DNA of 64,000 nucleotides, taken from assembly GCF_008329585.1 (NCBI RefSeq), contig NZ_NPKP01000004.1:248001-312000 (forward strand), written 5' to 3'. The notes beneath the pieces are model-generated. The model did no database searches, was not told where the DNA came from, and worked only from the letters and a program-made list of their open reading frames with translations. This document shows positions 44,894 through 54,999 of this stretch, one piece after another. Both the position numbers and the translations under genes were made by a program. Positions within the stretch are counted from its first letter, which is position 1; each line of letters starts with the position of its first letter. Source of the DNA: Mycolicibacterium sp. P9-22 (GTDB lineage: Bacteria; Actinomycetota; Actinomycetes; Mycobacteriales; Mycobacteriaceae).

Positions 44894-46008
44894 AACAACT
44901 CATCGGTCGTTGGCAGACCTGGGCCGGCTTCGGTGTCGGCGCCATCGTGTTGTTCGGCCTGGCGCCGGCCATCCTGTCCGATTTCCGGCTGGGGCTGTTC
45001 GCGAAGTTCCTGTGCTTCGCGATCGTCGCCGTCGGGATCGGATTGGCCTGGGGCCGTGGCGGAATGCTGGTGCTGGGCCAGGGCGTGTTCTTCGGCCTCG
45101 GCGGCTACATCATGGGCATGCACCTGAAGATCTCCGATGCGGCGCTGACCGACCAGGACGTGCCGGACTTCATGCAGATCGCCGGTGTCCGGGAACTACC
45201 CGGGTACTGGCAGCCGTTCGCCTCACCGGTGGTCACGTGCGCGGCCATCGTGCTGATCCCCACCGGGATCGCGGCCCTGCTCGGGTTCGGTGTCTTCAAG
45301 CGCCGGGTCAAGGGTGCGTATTTCGCGATCCTGTCCCAGGCCCTGGCGGCCGCACTGGCCATCCTGCTGATCGGGCAGACCAGCGTCGGGGGCAGCAACG
45401 GGCTGACCAACTTCCGCACCTTCTTCGGGTTCTCGCTCAAGGACCCGGTGAACAAGCAGATGCTCTATTTCATCGCCGCCGGCGTGCTGCTGGGATCGGT
45501 GGCTGTCGTGCGTCAGCTGATGCAGAGCCGCTACGGGGAACTGCTCGTCGCCGTCCGTGACGGTGAGGAGCGGGTGCGTTTCCTCGGGTACGACCCCGCG
45601 AATGTCAAGGTGGTGGCCTATGTGGTCGCCGCGCTGTTCGCCAGCATCGCCGGTGCGCTGTTCGCCCCGATCGTGGGCTTCATCGCACCGTCACAGGTGG
45701 GGGTCCTGCCCTCGATCGCCTTCCTGATCGGGGTGGCCATCGGCGGACGTACCACCCTGCTCGGGCCGGTGCTGGGCGCGATCGGGGTGGCCTGGGCGCA
45801 AACCCTGCTGTCGGAACGCTTCCCGTCGGAGTGGACCTACGCCCAGGGCCTGTTGTTCATCGTCGTCGTCGGCTTCTTCCCGGCCGGCCTCGCCGGGCTC
45901 GGGGTGTTCCTGCGGCGCCGCCGCAAGGGCAAGCCCGATGCCGAGCCAGACCCGGTCCCGCTTCCCGATCCCGACCCGGAACCAGAAAAGGCCGGTGCCA
46001 CCGCATGA
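44890..46008 (+). CDS. urtC: Urea ABC transporter permease
   Basis: The 372-residue LivM-type permease has about 9-10 helices, including LAWGRGGMLVLGQGVFFGLGGYIMGM, GGSNGLTNFRTFFGFS and SRYGELLVAVRDGEERVRFLGYDPANVK, the usual coupling-helix segment. A charged C-terminal tail (RRRRKGKPDAEPDPVPL and on, rich in Pro, Asp and Glu) extends past the last helix. The GTG start overlaps the urtB stop by 4 nt, and the stop overlaps urtD by 4 nt. Confidence 0.93.
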   Translation: MKQLIGRWQTWAGFGVGAIVLFGLAPAILSDFRLGLFAKFLCFAIVAVGIGLAWGRGGMLVLGQGVFFGLGGYIMGMHLKISDAALTDQDVPDFMQIAGVRELPGYWQPFASPVVTCAAIVLIPTGIAALLGFGVFKRRVKGAYFAILSQALAAALAILLIGQTSVGGSNGLTNFRTFFGFSLKDPVNKQMLYFIAAGVLLGSVAVVRQLMQSRYGELLVAVRDGEERVRFLGYDPANVKVVAYVVAALFASIAGALFAPIVGFIAPSQVGVLPSIAFLIGVAIGGRTTLLGPVLGAIGVAWAQTLLSERFPSEWTYAQGLLFIVVVGFFPAGLAGLGVFLRRRRKGKPDAEPDPVPLPDPDPEPEKAGATA

Positions 46009-46838
46009 GCGCAGTAGAAACCGAAGTGCACCCGGAACCCGCCGCCGGCGGCAACGTCGGGATGGGCACCCAGTACCTGGAAGTGCGCGGGCTCACCGTC
46101 GATTTCGACGGATTCAAGGCCGTCAGCGACGTGGACCTGACGCTGTTCCAGGGCGATCTGCGCTTCCTCATCGGGCCCAACGGCGCCGGGAAGACCACCG
46201 TGATCGATGCGATCACCGGTCTGGTGTCGGGCACCGGGTCGGTGAGCAAGTCGGGCGTGGAGCTGCTCGGCAAGAAGGTGCACCAGATCGCGCGGCGCGG
46301 AGTCGGGCGAACCTTCCAGACGGCCAGCGTGTTCGAGCAGCTGACGGTCTTGCAGAACCTGGACATCGCGGCGGGCGCGGGCCGGTCCGTGCTGACGTTG
46401 TTGCGTCGTCGTTCCGGAGTGCTTCCCGCCATCGAGGAGGCGCTGGAGATCACCGGGCTGGCCGATCTCGCCGACAAGCCCGCCGGGGTGCTGGCGCACG
46501 GCCAGAAGCAGTGGCTGGAGATCGGCATGCTGCTGGTGCAGAACGCCGATGTGCTGCTGCTCGACGAGCCGGTCGCCGGGATGAGTCACGAGGAACGCGA
46601 GGAGACCGGAAATCTGCTGCGCCGCATCGGCGGTGAGCGCACCGTGGTCGTCGTCGAGCACGACATGGACTTCATGCGGGCGTTCGCGACGTCGGTGACG
46701 GTGCTGGCCCGCGGTCAGGTGATCGCCGAGGGTTCGGTGGCCGAAGTACAGGCCAACCCGAAGGTGCAGGAGGTCTACCTCGGCACCGCGGCGGCGGGCA
46801 CCGAGGGTGTACCCGATGAACTCATGGAGGAGTCCTGA
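46005..46838 (+). CDS. urtD: Urea ABC transporter ATPase
   Basis: The 277-residue ATP-binding subunit has Walker A (GPNGAGKTTV), the C-loop LAHGQKQWLEIGMLL that is typical of UrtD, Walker B (VLLLDEPVAGM) and the switch VVEHDMDF. It hydrolyses ATP to drive transport with UrtE. The stop TGA shares its A with the ATG of urtE (TGATG). An N-terminal extension of about 25 residues precedes the ABC core. Confidence 0.95.
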   Translation: MSAVETEVHPEPAAGGNVGMGTQYLEVRGLTVDFDGFKAVSDVDLTLFQGDLRFLIGPNGAGKTTVIDAITGLVSGTGSVSKSGVELLGKKVHQIARRGVGRTFQTASVFEQLTVLQNLDIAAGAGRSVLTLLRRRSGVLPAIEEALEITGLADLADKPAGVLAHGQKQWLEIGMLLVQNADVLLLDEPVAGMSHEEREETGNLLRRIGGERTVVVVEHDMDFMRAFATSVTVLARGQVIAEGSVAEVQANPKVQEVYLGTAAAGTEGVPDELMEES

Positions 46839-47530
46839 TGCTCGAACTCGTCGACGTCCGGACCGGTTACGGCCGCTCCGAGGTCATCCACGGAGTCACC
46901 CTGCAGGTTCCCTCCGACGGGGTGGCCGCGGTGATGGGCCACAACGGGGCGGGCAAGACCACCGTGCTGCGCGCCGCGGTCGGACTGCTCAAATGCACTG
47001 GGGGCAAGGTCCTTTTCGACGGTGCGGACATCACCAAGCTGCGGCCCAGCGCCCGGGTCGCCAGGGGTCTGGCCTATGTGCCGCAGGGCCAGCAGTCGTT
47101 CGGGCAGCTCACCACCGCGGAGAACCTGCAGGTGGTGGCCGACGGGCGCAAGGGCGGCAAGAAGCTGATCGATGAGCAGCTCGACCTGTTTCCGGCCCTG
47201 AAAGAACTGCTGACCCGGCGTGCCGGCCTACTCTCGGGTGGTCAGCGCCAGCAGCTGGCCATCGCTCGCGCCCTGATCACCACCCCGAAATGCCTGATCC
47301 TCGACGAACCCACCGAGGGCATCCAGCCGTCGGTGGTCGCCGAGATCGAAGCCGCGATCACCGCCTTGACGGCCCGCGGCGATCTCGGCGTGCTGCTGGT
47401 CGAGCAGCACATCGGTTTCGCCCTGGAGTCCGCGCAGCGCTACTACATTCTGGAGGCCGGGCGGGTGACCTCCAGCGGCACCGGCGGATCGGCGTCCGAA
47501 GCCGAGGTCCGGGCGGCCATGGCGATCTGA
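46838..47530 (+). CDS. urtE: Urea ABC transporter ATPase
   Basis: The 230-residue LivF-type ATPase has Walker A (GHNGAGKTTVL), C-loop LLSGGQRQQLAIARAL, Walker B (LILDEPTEGIQPSVV) and VEQHIGFAL. The EGIQPS segment is a UrtE/LivF hallmark. It is the last gene of the importer operon. No urease genes are in the window, so the fate of imported urea must lie elsewhere. Confidence 0.95.
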   Translation: MLELVDVRTGYGRSEVIHGVTLQVPSDGVAAVMGHNGAGKTTVLRAAVGLLKCTGGKVLFDGADITKLRPSARVARGLAYVPQGQQSFGQLTTAENLQVVADGRKGGKKLIDEQLDLFPALKELLTRRAGLLSGGQRQQLAIARALITTPKCLILDEPTEGIQPSVVAEIEAAITALTARGDLGVLLVEQHIGFALESAQRYYILEAGRVTSSGTGGSASEAEVRAAMAI

Positions 47531-47582
47531 CCCCGAGCACAAGCGGACCCGGCCGGCGAATGTCAGGCGCTACGCTTCTGCG

Positions 47583-48701
47583 ATGAACTGCGGCACCCCA
47601 ATGTGCGACAGCACTCACGGGTCGGGGTCGACTCCGCTCTCCAGGCGCGCCGCCATCACCGCGTCGGTCTCCGCGGTCGTCGCGGGAGCCGCGCTGGGCA
47701 CCGCGGCCCGTAGCTCCGCAACGCCGTCGCCGATCACTGTCCTGCCCGAAAACGCGCTGATCACACTCGGTGTCCAAGCGGGACCGCCGCCTGTGCCGAA
47801 CAAGACCGGCATCGCGTCGACTCTCAAGGTCGGCCCTGACCTCTACCAGATCGATTGCGGTCTGGGCTCGCTCAACGCGTTCACGAACGCGGGGCTTCGG
47901 TTCGAGGCGCTGAAGAGTTTGTTCATCACGCACCTGCACACCGACCATATCGTCGATTACTACAGCTTCTTTCTCTCCGGCGGTTATACCGCCGCGGCAG
48001 GTAAGGCGCCGGTGACGGTCTACGGCCCCGGGCCGGCGGGCGGCCTGCCACCGAGCCAGGTCGGCAATGCGAATCCAACGACCGTGGACCCGGGCAATCC
48101 CACACCCGGGATGGCCGCCACCACCGATGCTCTCCGTCGCGCTTTCGCCTACACCAGCAATATCTTCATCCGCGACATGGGAATCGACGATATCGGCGAC
48201 CTGATGAGAGTCACCGAGATCGCCGTGCCGCCGGGATCGGACCATCTGAACAGGGCACCACTGATGGACCCGTTTCCCGTGGTCTCCGACGACAACGTGA
48301 CGGTCACGGCCACGCTGGTCTCCCACTACGACGTCTACCCGGCGTTCGGCTTCCGTTTCGACCTGCGGCGATCCGGTGTGTCCGTCACGTTTTCCGGTGA
48401 CACCACCAAGTCCGAGAACCTGATCAGGCTCGCCGCCGACACGGACATCCTGGTTCACGAAGCACAGTTCAGCTTGGACAACGCATACTACGACAACAGG
48501 TTCCCACCGGACTACCTGGTGAACTCACATACCTCGGCAGAGCAGGTCGGCGAGGTGGCATCCGCGGCAAATGCCAAACATGTTGTGTTGAGCCACTACT
48601 CGCCCAGCGATCTGCCCGACGCCCAGTGGCGCGATGCTGTGGGAAGGCATTACTCCGGCAAGGTCACCGTCGCCCGAGACGGTCAGGTGTTCGCGCTCTG
48701 A
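47583..48701 (+). CDS. Secreted metallo-beta-lactamase-fold hydrolase (RNase Z/arylsulfatase-like)
   Basis: The 372-residue protein has an N-terminal S-R-R-A-A-I (about residue 20) followed by a hydrophobic stretch and ATPSP, consistent with a Tat signal peptide. The core metal motif is T-H-L-H-T-D-H (IDYYSFF-type spacing follows), with later S-H-Y, FSGDTTKS and NSHTSAEQVGEVA. This is the MBL superfamily, RNase Z-like branch, which includes secreted arylsulfatase- and phosphodiesterase-type enzymes. It stands alone 52 nt after urtE. Its 3' end overlaps the convergent amidohydrolase by 19 nt. The substrate is unknown. Confidence 0.8.
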   Translation: MNCGTPMCDSTHGSGSTPLSRRAAITASVSAVVAGAALGTAARSSATPSPITVLPENALITLGVQAGPPPVPNKTGIASTLKVGPDLYQIDCGLGSLNAFTNAGLRFEALKSLFITHLHTDHIVDYYSFFLSGGYTAAAGKAPVTVYGPGPAGGLPPSQVGNANPTTVDPGNPTPGMAATTDALRRAFAYTSNIFIRDMGIDDIGDLMRVTEIAVPPGSDHLNRAPLMDPFPVVSDDNVTVTATLVSHYDVYPAFGFRFDLRRSGVSVTFSGDTTKSENLIRLAADTDILVHEAQFSLDNAYYDNRFPPDYLVNSHTSAEQVGEVASAANAKHVVLSHYSPSDLPDAQWRDAVGRHYSGKVTVARDGQVFAL

Positions 48702-49684
48702 CCCAGCCGTTGCGGAAGCCGGTCGCCGAAGAGCCGTGATGCGTTGCCCGAGCTGATCTTACGTCGCGTGTCCTCGTCCATCGGATACGAGCGCAGGAAC
48801 TCGACGCCATCCTGATTGCTGTCCATCGGATAGTCCACCGAGAACATCACCCGGTCGGGGCCCATCACATCAAGTGTGCACGCGAAGGCCGGCGGACAGA
48901 AGTTGCCGCTGGTCGTGACGTGGAAATTGTTACGGAGGTACGTCGACGGCAACTGTTGCAGCCTGCGCTTCGACGAGTCGCCGCCGAGTCCGTAATACCG
49001 ATCTATCCGGTACGCGGCGAACGGCAGCATCTCGCCGAGATGTCCGATGATCATCTGCAACCGTGGAAACCTGTCGAACAGCCCCGAGTAGATGAGCCGC
49101 AACACGTGGGTTCCCGCCTCTGCGGCGAAGCCCCACGACGCGAGGTGCATACCGTCGTCGACGTACGGAGCGAACCACGCTTCCATGACGGCGGGGTGCG
49201 GCGTGGTGGGGTGCAGATAGATGGGCGCGTTCAACGCCTCGGCGCATTCGAACAGTTGCTCGTAGGCCGGATCGTCCAGATACCGTCCCTGACAGTGCCC
49301 GTTGATGAGCGCGCCGACGAGGCCCAGTTCGGTGACTGCCCGCTCCAGTTCCGTAGCGGCGGCAGCGGGGTCCTGCGTCGCGAGGGTCGCGAAGCCGCCA
49401 AATCTGGCGCTGTTCGCACGGATCGTCTCGGCCAGATCGTCGTTGGCTCGACTGGCCAGGTCGACGGCGCGCGCGACATCGGACTCCTCCTGAACACCGG
49501 GGTCGAAGAGGGACAGGATCTGGAAGTCGACGCCTGCCGCATCCATCTGTTCGAGACGGATCGGGCCCCGGTCGTACAGCCGCGCGTGGGCAACGGGGTC
49601 GTTGGCGCGCAGCCAGGCCGCCACGGGGTTTCCGACGCTGGCGGGGTCCCATGCATAGTGCTCTTCGAGGGCGATGACCGCCAT
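48683..49684 (-). CDS. Amidohydrolase-2 family, resorcylate-decarboxylase-like
   Basis: The 333-residue TIM-barrel protein begins IALEEHYAWDP, and carries LHPTTPHP, GHLGEMLPFAAYRIDR and FSVDYPMDSN, the pattern of gamma-resorcylate decarboxylases and related aromatic-acid decarboxylases. The metal ligands would be Glu8/His10-type, the barrel His residues and the late Asp. GGAGGT lies just before the ATG. The gene is co-oriented with dtd, 39 nt downstream of it, and convergent with the MBL gene. Decarboxylation of a hydroxybenzoate is plausible; the substrate is untested. Confidence 0.82.
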   Translation of the reverse strand: MAVIALEEHYAWDPASVGNPVAAWLRANDPVAHARLYDRGPIRLEQMDAAGVDFQILSLFDPGVQEESDVARAVDLASRANDDLAETIRANSARFGGFATLATQDPAAAATELERAVTELGLVGALINGHCQGRYLDDPAYEQLFECAEALNAPIYLHPTTPHPAVMEAWFAPYVDDGMHLASWGFAAEAGTHVLRLIYSGLFDRFPRLQMIIGHLGEMLPFAAYRIDRYYGLGGDSSKRRLQQLPSTYLRNNFHVTTSGNFCPPAFACTLDVMGPDRVMFSVDYPMDSNQDGVEFLRSYPMDEDTRRKISSGNASRLFGDRLPQRLGQSANT

Positions 49685-49723
49685 GACACCTCCGGAATCT
49701 GGTCGCTGCCTGAGCCTACGACC

Positions 49724-50155
49724 TCACAGCTCCAGCAACACCGTCACCGGGCCGTCGTTGACGAGTTCGACGTTCATGTGCGCCCCGAACACGCCGGTCT
49801 GCACCGGCGCACCCAGCGCGCGCAGCGCATCGGCGAACGCGTCGACCAGTGGTTCGGCGACCGAGCGTGGTGCGGCGGCGTTCCATGACGGGCGGCGGCC
49901 CTTGACGGTGTTGGCGTACAGGGTGAACTGGCTGACCACCAGGATCGGCGCACCGATATCGGCGGCCGCCTGCTCATCGTCGAGAATGCGCAGCCGCCAG
50001 AGCTTTTCGGCCATCTTGGCGGCAAGGCCAACGTCATCGGTGTGGGTGACACCGACCAGCGCGAGCAGGCCCTGACCGGTGGGCTCGATCTGACCGGCGG
50101 TCGCGCCGTCCACCACCACCCGCGCCGATGTCACGCGTTGCACCAGAACTCGCAT
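49724..50155 (-). CDS. dtd: D-aminoacyl-tRNA deacylase
   Basis: The 143-residue protein removes D-amino acids from tRNA. The family motifs SQFTLYA (about 75-81) and NDGPVTV with the Gly-cisPro pair near the C-terminus are both present, and the length is typical. It lies before the amidohydrolase on the same strand and is divergent from a small membrane protein, 22 nt between starts. In M. tuberculosis the orthologue (Rv1897c) is elsewhere, so this locus is rearranged. Confidence 0.96.
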   Translation of the reverse strand: MRVLVQRVTSARVVVDGATAGQIEPTGQGLLALVGVTHTDDVGLAAKMAEKLWRLRILDDEQAAADIGAPILVVSQFTLYANTVKGRRPSWNAAAPRSVAEPLVDAFADALRALGAPVQTGVFGAHMNVELVNDGPVTVLLEL

Positions 50156-50177
50156 GCCCCGACCTTAGAGTGTTCTC

Positions 50178-50732
50178 ATGACCTCACCTGACGGTCCACG
50201 CGTCATTGCCGAACAGGGCGGCCTGGTGGTCGCCGAGGACGGTGCGCACGTACTGGTCATCGACCGCGGCAGCGGCCTCACCCAGATCGCGGCGTTCGTG
50301 CTGCTGGTCATCACCCTGGTGTTCGGCGGCTTCGGCATCGTGTCGACGTCGTTGGCACTCCGGGGCGGCGAGAGCAATCCGCCGCTGATCGTGGGACTGG
50401 CGATTCTCGCGGTCGGTGTCCTCGCCGCGGCGGCCCTGGCCTTCACCGTCCGCTCGCTGCGCCGCATCCGGTCGGCACCGCTGAGCGCGTTCGTGCCGGT
50501 GGCGGTCTTCGACCGCAGTGACGGCACTTACCGGGACGGGGTGGGGCAGGTCGTCGGCAGTCTGGATCAGGTGCGCTTCGAGAAGCGGATGCAGATCGGG
50601 TCCAGCTCACCGAAGCTGGTGGCCGTCACACCCCACGGCGCCTATGTGCTCAAGCGCGGCAACCCGTTCGGCGGGCACATCCACGGTATGGACGCGGTGC
50701 TGTCCACCGCGGTCTTCGGCTCGGATCGCTAG
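50178..50732 (+). CDS. Small membrane protein, two helices, unassigned
   Basis: The 184-residue protein is not recognised. Two membrane helices are clear at about 35-58 ([20 protein letters not shown]) and 72-94 ([24 protein letters not shown]). A soluble N-terminal segment and a C-terminal domain of about 90 residues ([57 protein letters not shown]) follow. The C-terminal part resembles bacterial membrane-regulator domains without a named family. The stop overlaps the convergent hisS by 4 nt. Function is unknown. Confidence 0.75.
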   Translation: MTSPDGPRVIAEQGGLVVAEDGAHVLVIDRGSGLTQIAAFVLLVITLVFGGFGIVSTSLALRGGESNPPLIVGLAILAVGVLAAAALAFTVRSLRRIRSAPLSAFVPVAVFDRSDGTYRDGVGQVVGSLDQVRFEKRMQIGSSSPKLVAVTPHGAYVLKRGNPFGGHIHGMDAVLSTAVFGSDR

Positions 50733-51997
50733 CTCAGGCGGCGCAGCACTTCGGCGACGACAGCATCGATCGCGATATCGACCTGCTCGCCGGTCCCGAG
50801 GTCCTTCACCCCGACGGTGCCCGCCTCGACATCGCGGTCCCCGGCCACCAGCGCGATCGCCGCGCCGGAGCGGTCCGCGCCGCGCATGGAGGCCTTGAGG
50901 CTGCGGTCACCGTAGGCGAGGTCGATGCGAATGCCGTTGGCGCGCAGGGCTGAAGCCAACTTGGCCAGTTCGAGCTTGGCCGACTCCCCCAGCGGCACGC
51001 CGTAGACGTCCACCCGGTTGGTGGCGCCGACGGTCTTACCCTCGGCCTTCAGCGCCAGCACCGTGCGGTCCACGCCGAGCCCGAACCCGATACCGGACAG
51101 ATCCTGCCCGCCGAGCTGGCTCATCAGGCCGTCGTAGCGGCCGCCACCGCCGATACCGGACTGGGCGCCCAGCCCGTCGTGCACGAACTCGAAGGTCGTC
51201 TTGGTGTAGTAGTCCAGTCCGCGCACCATCCGCGGGTTGACCACGTAGGGCACCCCGAGGGCGTCCAGATGGCCCAGCACCGTCTCGAAGTGCGCCTTGG
51301 CGACATCGGAGAGGTGATCGAGCATCAACGGTGCGTCGGCGGTCATCTCCCGGACCGCGGGACGCTTGTCATCCAGCACCCGCAGCGGGTTGATCTCCGC
51401 CCGGCGCCGGGTCTCCTCGTCGAGGTCGAGCTTGAACAGGAACTCCTGCAACAGTTCCCGGTACTGCGGCCGGCAGGTCTCGTCGCCGAGCGACGTGATC
51501 TCCAGACGGAAACCGTCCAGCCCGAGAGAACGGAAACCGCCGTCGGCCACCGCGATCACCTCGGCGTCCAGTGCCGGATCGTCCACGCCGATGGCTTCCA
51601 CCCCGACCTGCTGCAGCTGGCGGTAGCGTCCGGCCTGCGGGCGTTCGTAGCGGAAAAACGGGCCCGCGTAGCAGAGTTTGACCGGCAGCTGCCCGCGGTC
51701 CAGGCCGTGTTCGATGACCGCGCGCATGACACCGGCGGTGCCCTCGGGCCGCAGTGTCACCGAACGCTCACCGCGGTCGGCGAAGGTGTACATCTCCTTG
51801 CTGACCACATCGGTGGACTCGCCGACGCCCCGGGCGAACAGCGCGGTGTCCTCGAAGATCGGCAGCTCCACATCGCCGTATCCGGCGCGCCGGGCCGCGC
51901 CCAGCAGGCCGTCGCGCACCGCCACGAATGCGGCGGAGTCGGGAGGCAGGTAGTCGGGCACGCCCTTGGGGGCTTTGAACTCAGACACAGAAATCAC
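50729..51997 (-). CDS. hisS: Histidyl-tRNA synthetase
   Basis: The 422-residue class II synthetase charges tRNA-His. Motif 2 ([22 protein letters not shown]), GGGRYDGL and motif 3 ([16 protein letters not shown]) are all readable, then the anticodon domain. The GTG at 51997 directly follows the stop of the MBL hydrolase (TGA-GTG); a GTG three codons later, giving VSEFKAPKG, is closer to the M. tuberculosis start and possible. Order and neighbours match Rv2580c, and the upstream gene is transcribed on the same strand. Confidence 0.97.
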   Translation of the reverse strand: MISVSEFKAPKGVPDYLPPDSAAFVAVRDGLLGAARRAGYGDVELPIFEDTALFARGVGESTDVVSKEMYTFADRGERSVTLRPEGTAGVMRAVIEHGLDRGQLPVKLCYAGPFFRYERPQAGRYRQLQQVGVEAIGVDDPALDAEVIAVADGGFRSLGLDGFRLEITSLGDETCRPQYRELLQEFLFKLDLDEETRRRAEINPLRVLDDKRPAVREMTADAPLMLDHLSDVAKAHFETVLGHLDALGVPYVVNPRMVRGLDYYTKTTFEFVHDGLGAQSGIGGGGRYDGLMSQLGGQDLSGIGFGLGVDRTVLALKAEGKTVGATNRVDVYGVPLGESAKLELAKLASALRANGIRIDLAYGDRSLKASMRGADRSGAAIALVAGDRDVEAGTVGVKDLGTGEQVDIAIDAVVAEVLRRLS

Positions 51998-52678
51998 TCA
52001 CAGAGTCAGACCTTCGAGGAATGGGTTGGTTCGGCGCTCGATGCCGATCGTGGACCGCGGGCCGTGCCCCGGTAGTACCACGGTGTCGTCGTCGAGCACC
52101 ATCAGTTTTGTCAGGATCGAGGTGAGCAGTTGACGTCCGCTGCCGCCGAGCAGGTCGCTTCGGCCGATCGCCCCCTTGAACAGGGTGTCCCCGGTGAACG
52201 TCATCCCGTCGACCCGGAAGCACACCGACCCGGGCGTGTGTCCTGGCGTGTGGTCCACCGTCACGGCGATACCGCCCAGGTCCAGCTGCATACCGTCGTC
52301 GACGAGTTCGATGACCTGGCGTGGTTCGGAGAAGAACGCCGACACCGCGCGCTTCCCGACCCCCAGCACCAGCGACTGTGCTCTTCCCGCCGCGTTGAGA
52401 TCCATGATCGGATCGGTGAGCATCGCGCGGTCTTCGGGGTGGATGTACACACCGCAGCCGTAGGTGTCGGCCACCTTCTGCGCCGACCACATGTGATCGA
52501 TGTGGCCGTGGGTCAGCAGCACCGCGGCCGGGGTGAGCCGGTTCTCGTCGAGGATCTTGCGTAATCGGCCGAAGGCCGACTGACCGGGGTCGACGATGAT
52601 GGCGTCGGCTCCCGCGTGCGGTGCCAGCACGTAGCAGTTGCACGCCAGCACCCCCGCGGGGAATCCGGTGATCAACAC
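51998..52678 (-). CDS. MBL-fold hydrolase, glyoxalase II-like
   Basis: The 226-residue protein starts at GTG 52678 giving MLITGFPAGVLACNCYVLAP, closely like the Rv2581c start, and has the MBL metal motif T-H-G-H-I-D-H (about 55-62) with PGHTPGS and TGDTLF further on. Glyoxalase II-type enzymes hydrolyse S-lactoylglutathione or related thioesters; mycobacteria lack glutathione, so a mycothiol thioester is likely. It shares the stop/start boundary with hisS. An upstream in-frame extension of 26 residues is not conserved and is rejected. Confidence 0.88.
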   Translation of the reverse strand: MLITGFPAGVLACNCYVLAPHAGADAIIVDPGQSAFGRLRKILDENRLTPAAVLLTHGHIDHMWSAQKVADTYGCGVYIHPEDRAMLTDPIMDLNAAGRAQSLVLGVGKRAVSAFFSEPRQVIELVDDGMQLDLGGIAVTVDHTPGHTPGSVCFRVDGMTFTGDTLFKGAIGRSDLLGGSGRQLLTSILTKLMVLDDDTVVLPGHGPRSTIGIERRTNPFLEGLTL

Positions 52679-52815
52679 CGGCCAAGTTTCCCACGTCCGG
52701 TTTCCCGACCGGTATTCGCGCGGGTCGCAGGGCCCGCATTCAGAAACGCCTGGCACACTCGGTGCCGATGTGAACGCGCGGCCGACGCTGCGCAGACCCG
52801 AGGAGGACAGCGGCG

Positions 52816-53691
<876 letters not shown>

Positions 53692-53695
53692 GCCG

Positions 53696-54679
53696 ATGAG
53701 CGTCCCGCCGTACGGGTCCTACCCGCCCGGCTACCCACCGGTGTACGGCTACCCGCCTCCGCCGAAGCCGACCAACGCGCTGGCCATCGCCTCGCTCGTC
53801 TGCGCCTTCCTGCTCGCGCCGCTGGGCGTGGTGTTCGGCCACATCTCGCTGTCCCAGATCAAGCGCAGCGGTGAGGACGGACGCGGGCTGGCCATCGCCG
53901 GCCTGGTGATCGGTTACCTGCTCACCGTGCTGGGGGCGCTGGTGCTGGTGTTCACGTTCGTGGTGACACGGGCGATCGTCGAGGACATCCGCCAGTACAA
54001 CCCGAACTCGCCGGGCTACACCGCCGCGCCGGGTATCCCCGCTGAGGCGCTGCCTGCGTTCAAACCGCCGGCCACCCTGGGCTCCAACTGCCAGTACCTG
54101 AAGACCTCGGAGCCGGCCGCCAAGCCGGTGCAGCCACCCAGGATGGGCAGGGTGCCGACCACGCCGGCCACCGTGAACGGGGTGATCACCACTGACCGTG
54201 GAGCGATCGGAGTGCGGCTGAACAACACGCAGGCGCCGTGCACGGTGAACAACTTCGCCAGCCTGGCCCAGCAGGGCTACTTCAACGGCACCGACTGTCA
54301 CCGGCTGACCACCTCGCCCGAACTCGGGGTGCTGCAGTGCGGTGACCCGCTGGGTACCGGTAAGGGCGGACCCGGCTACCAGTTCCCCAACGAGTACCCG
54401 ACGAACCAGTACCGGCTGACCGATCCCGCGGTGAAGATCCCGGTGATCTATCCGCGGGGCACCCTGGCCATGGCCAATGCCGGGCCGGGCACCAACGGCA
54501 GCCAGTTCTTCCTGGTGTACCAGGACTCCGAATTACCGCCCACCTACCCGGTGTTCGGGACCATCGACGACGCCGGACTCGAGGTGCTGGACCAGATCGC
54601 CGCCGACGGAGTCGGCGACGGCAGCGACGACGGTGCGCCGGCCACCCCGGTGACCGTCGAGACGGTGCGGGTGCAGTGA
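53696..54679 (+). CDS. Cyclophilin-type isomerase with DUF4190-like membrane region, copy 2
   Basis: The 327-residue protein begins with a Pro/Tyr/Gly-rich segment (YGSYPPGYPPVYGYPPPP), then a two-helix region (NALAIASLVCAFLLAPLGVVFGHISLSQIKRSGEDGRGLAIAGLVIGYLL), similar to DUF4190 proteins. A cyclophilin domain follows with FASLAQQGYFNGTDCHRL and GTLAMANAGPGTNGSQFFLVYQDS. It is about half identical by eye to copy 1 in the isomerase part. The two genes form one unit. Copy 2 differs in its N-terminal anchor, so it may sit in a different place or bind other partners. Confidence 0.88.
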   Translation: MSVPPYGSYPPGYPPVYGYPPPPKPTNALAIASLVCAFLLAPLGVVFGHISLSQIKRSGEDGRGLAIAGLVIGYLLTVLGALVLVFTFVVTRAIVEDIRQYNPNSPGYTAAPGIPAEALPAFKPPATLGSNCQYLKTSEPAAKPVQPPRMGRVPTTPATVNGVITTDRGAIGVRLNNTQAPCTVNNFASLAQQGYFNGTDCHRLTTSPELGVLQCGDPLGTGKGGPGYQFPNEYPTNQYRLTDPAVKIPVIYPRGTLAMANAGPGTNGSQFFLVYQDSELPPTYPVFGTIDDAGLEVLDQIAADGVGDGSDDGAPATPVTVETVRVQ

Positions 54680-54689
54680 ACGTCGTGTG

Positions 54690-54983
54690 TCAGCTGTCCT
54701 TCAGCTTGGACTGGATGTAGAACTCGACGTTCTCACCCTCCACCTTGGTGACCTTGACGTTGGCGACGTAGTCGCCGTCGGGACCGGTGAACGTGCACTC
54801 GAACTCGGTGCCCGCCTCGGCCTCGACGCCGTCCGGACAGGCGACATCCTTCGGGGTGAATCCGGTCTCCTTGGAGACCAGATCGGTCACCGATTTCGCG
54901 GCGCCCTCGGGCTTGATGGTGGACGCGCAGCCGGCGACGGCCAGGCCCAGCGACGCAAGAACGATCATGACGGCGGTACGCAT
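54690..54983 (-). CDS. DUF4333 lipoprotein
   Basis: The 97-residue protein has a signal peptide ending in the lipobox LAVAGC (lipidated Cys18), and a domain with VSKETGFTPKDVACPDGVEAEAGTEFECTFTGPDGDYVANVKVTKVEGENVEFYI that is typical of DUF4333. Two Cys (C48-type and C63-type) probably form a disulfide. The ATG at 54983 is preferred; the longer frame has no signal peptide at its start. It lies 16 nt after the rel stop on the same strand and is convergent with the cyclophilins. Confidence 0.86.
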   Translation of the reverse strand: MRTAVMIVLASLGLAVAGCASTIKPEGAAKSVTDLVSKETGFTPKDVACPDGVEAEAGTEFECTFTGPDGDYVANVKVTKVEGENVEFYIQSKLKDS

Positions 54984-54999
54984 GCGCGCAGTATGGCAC

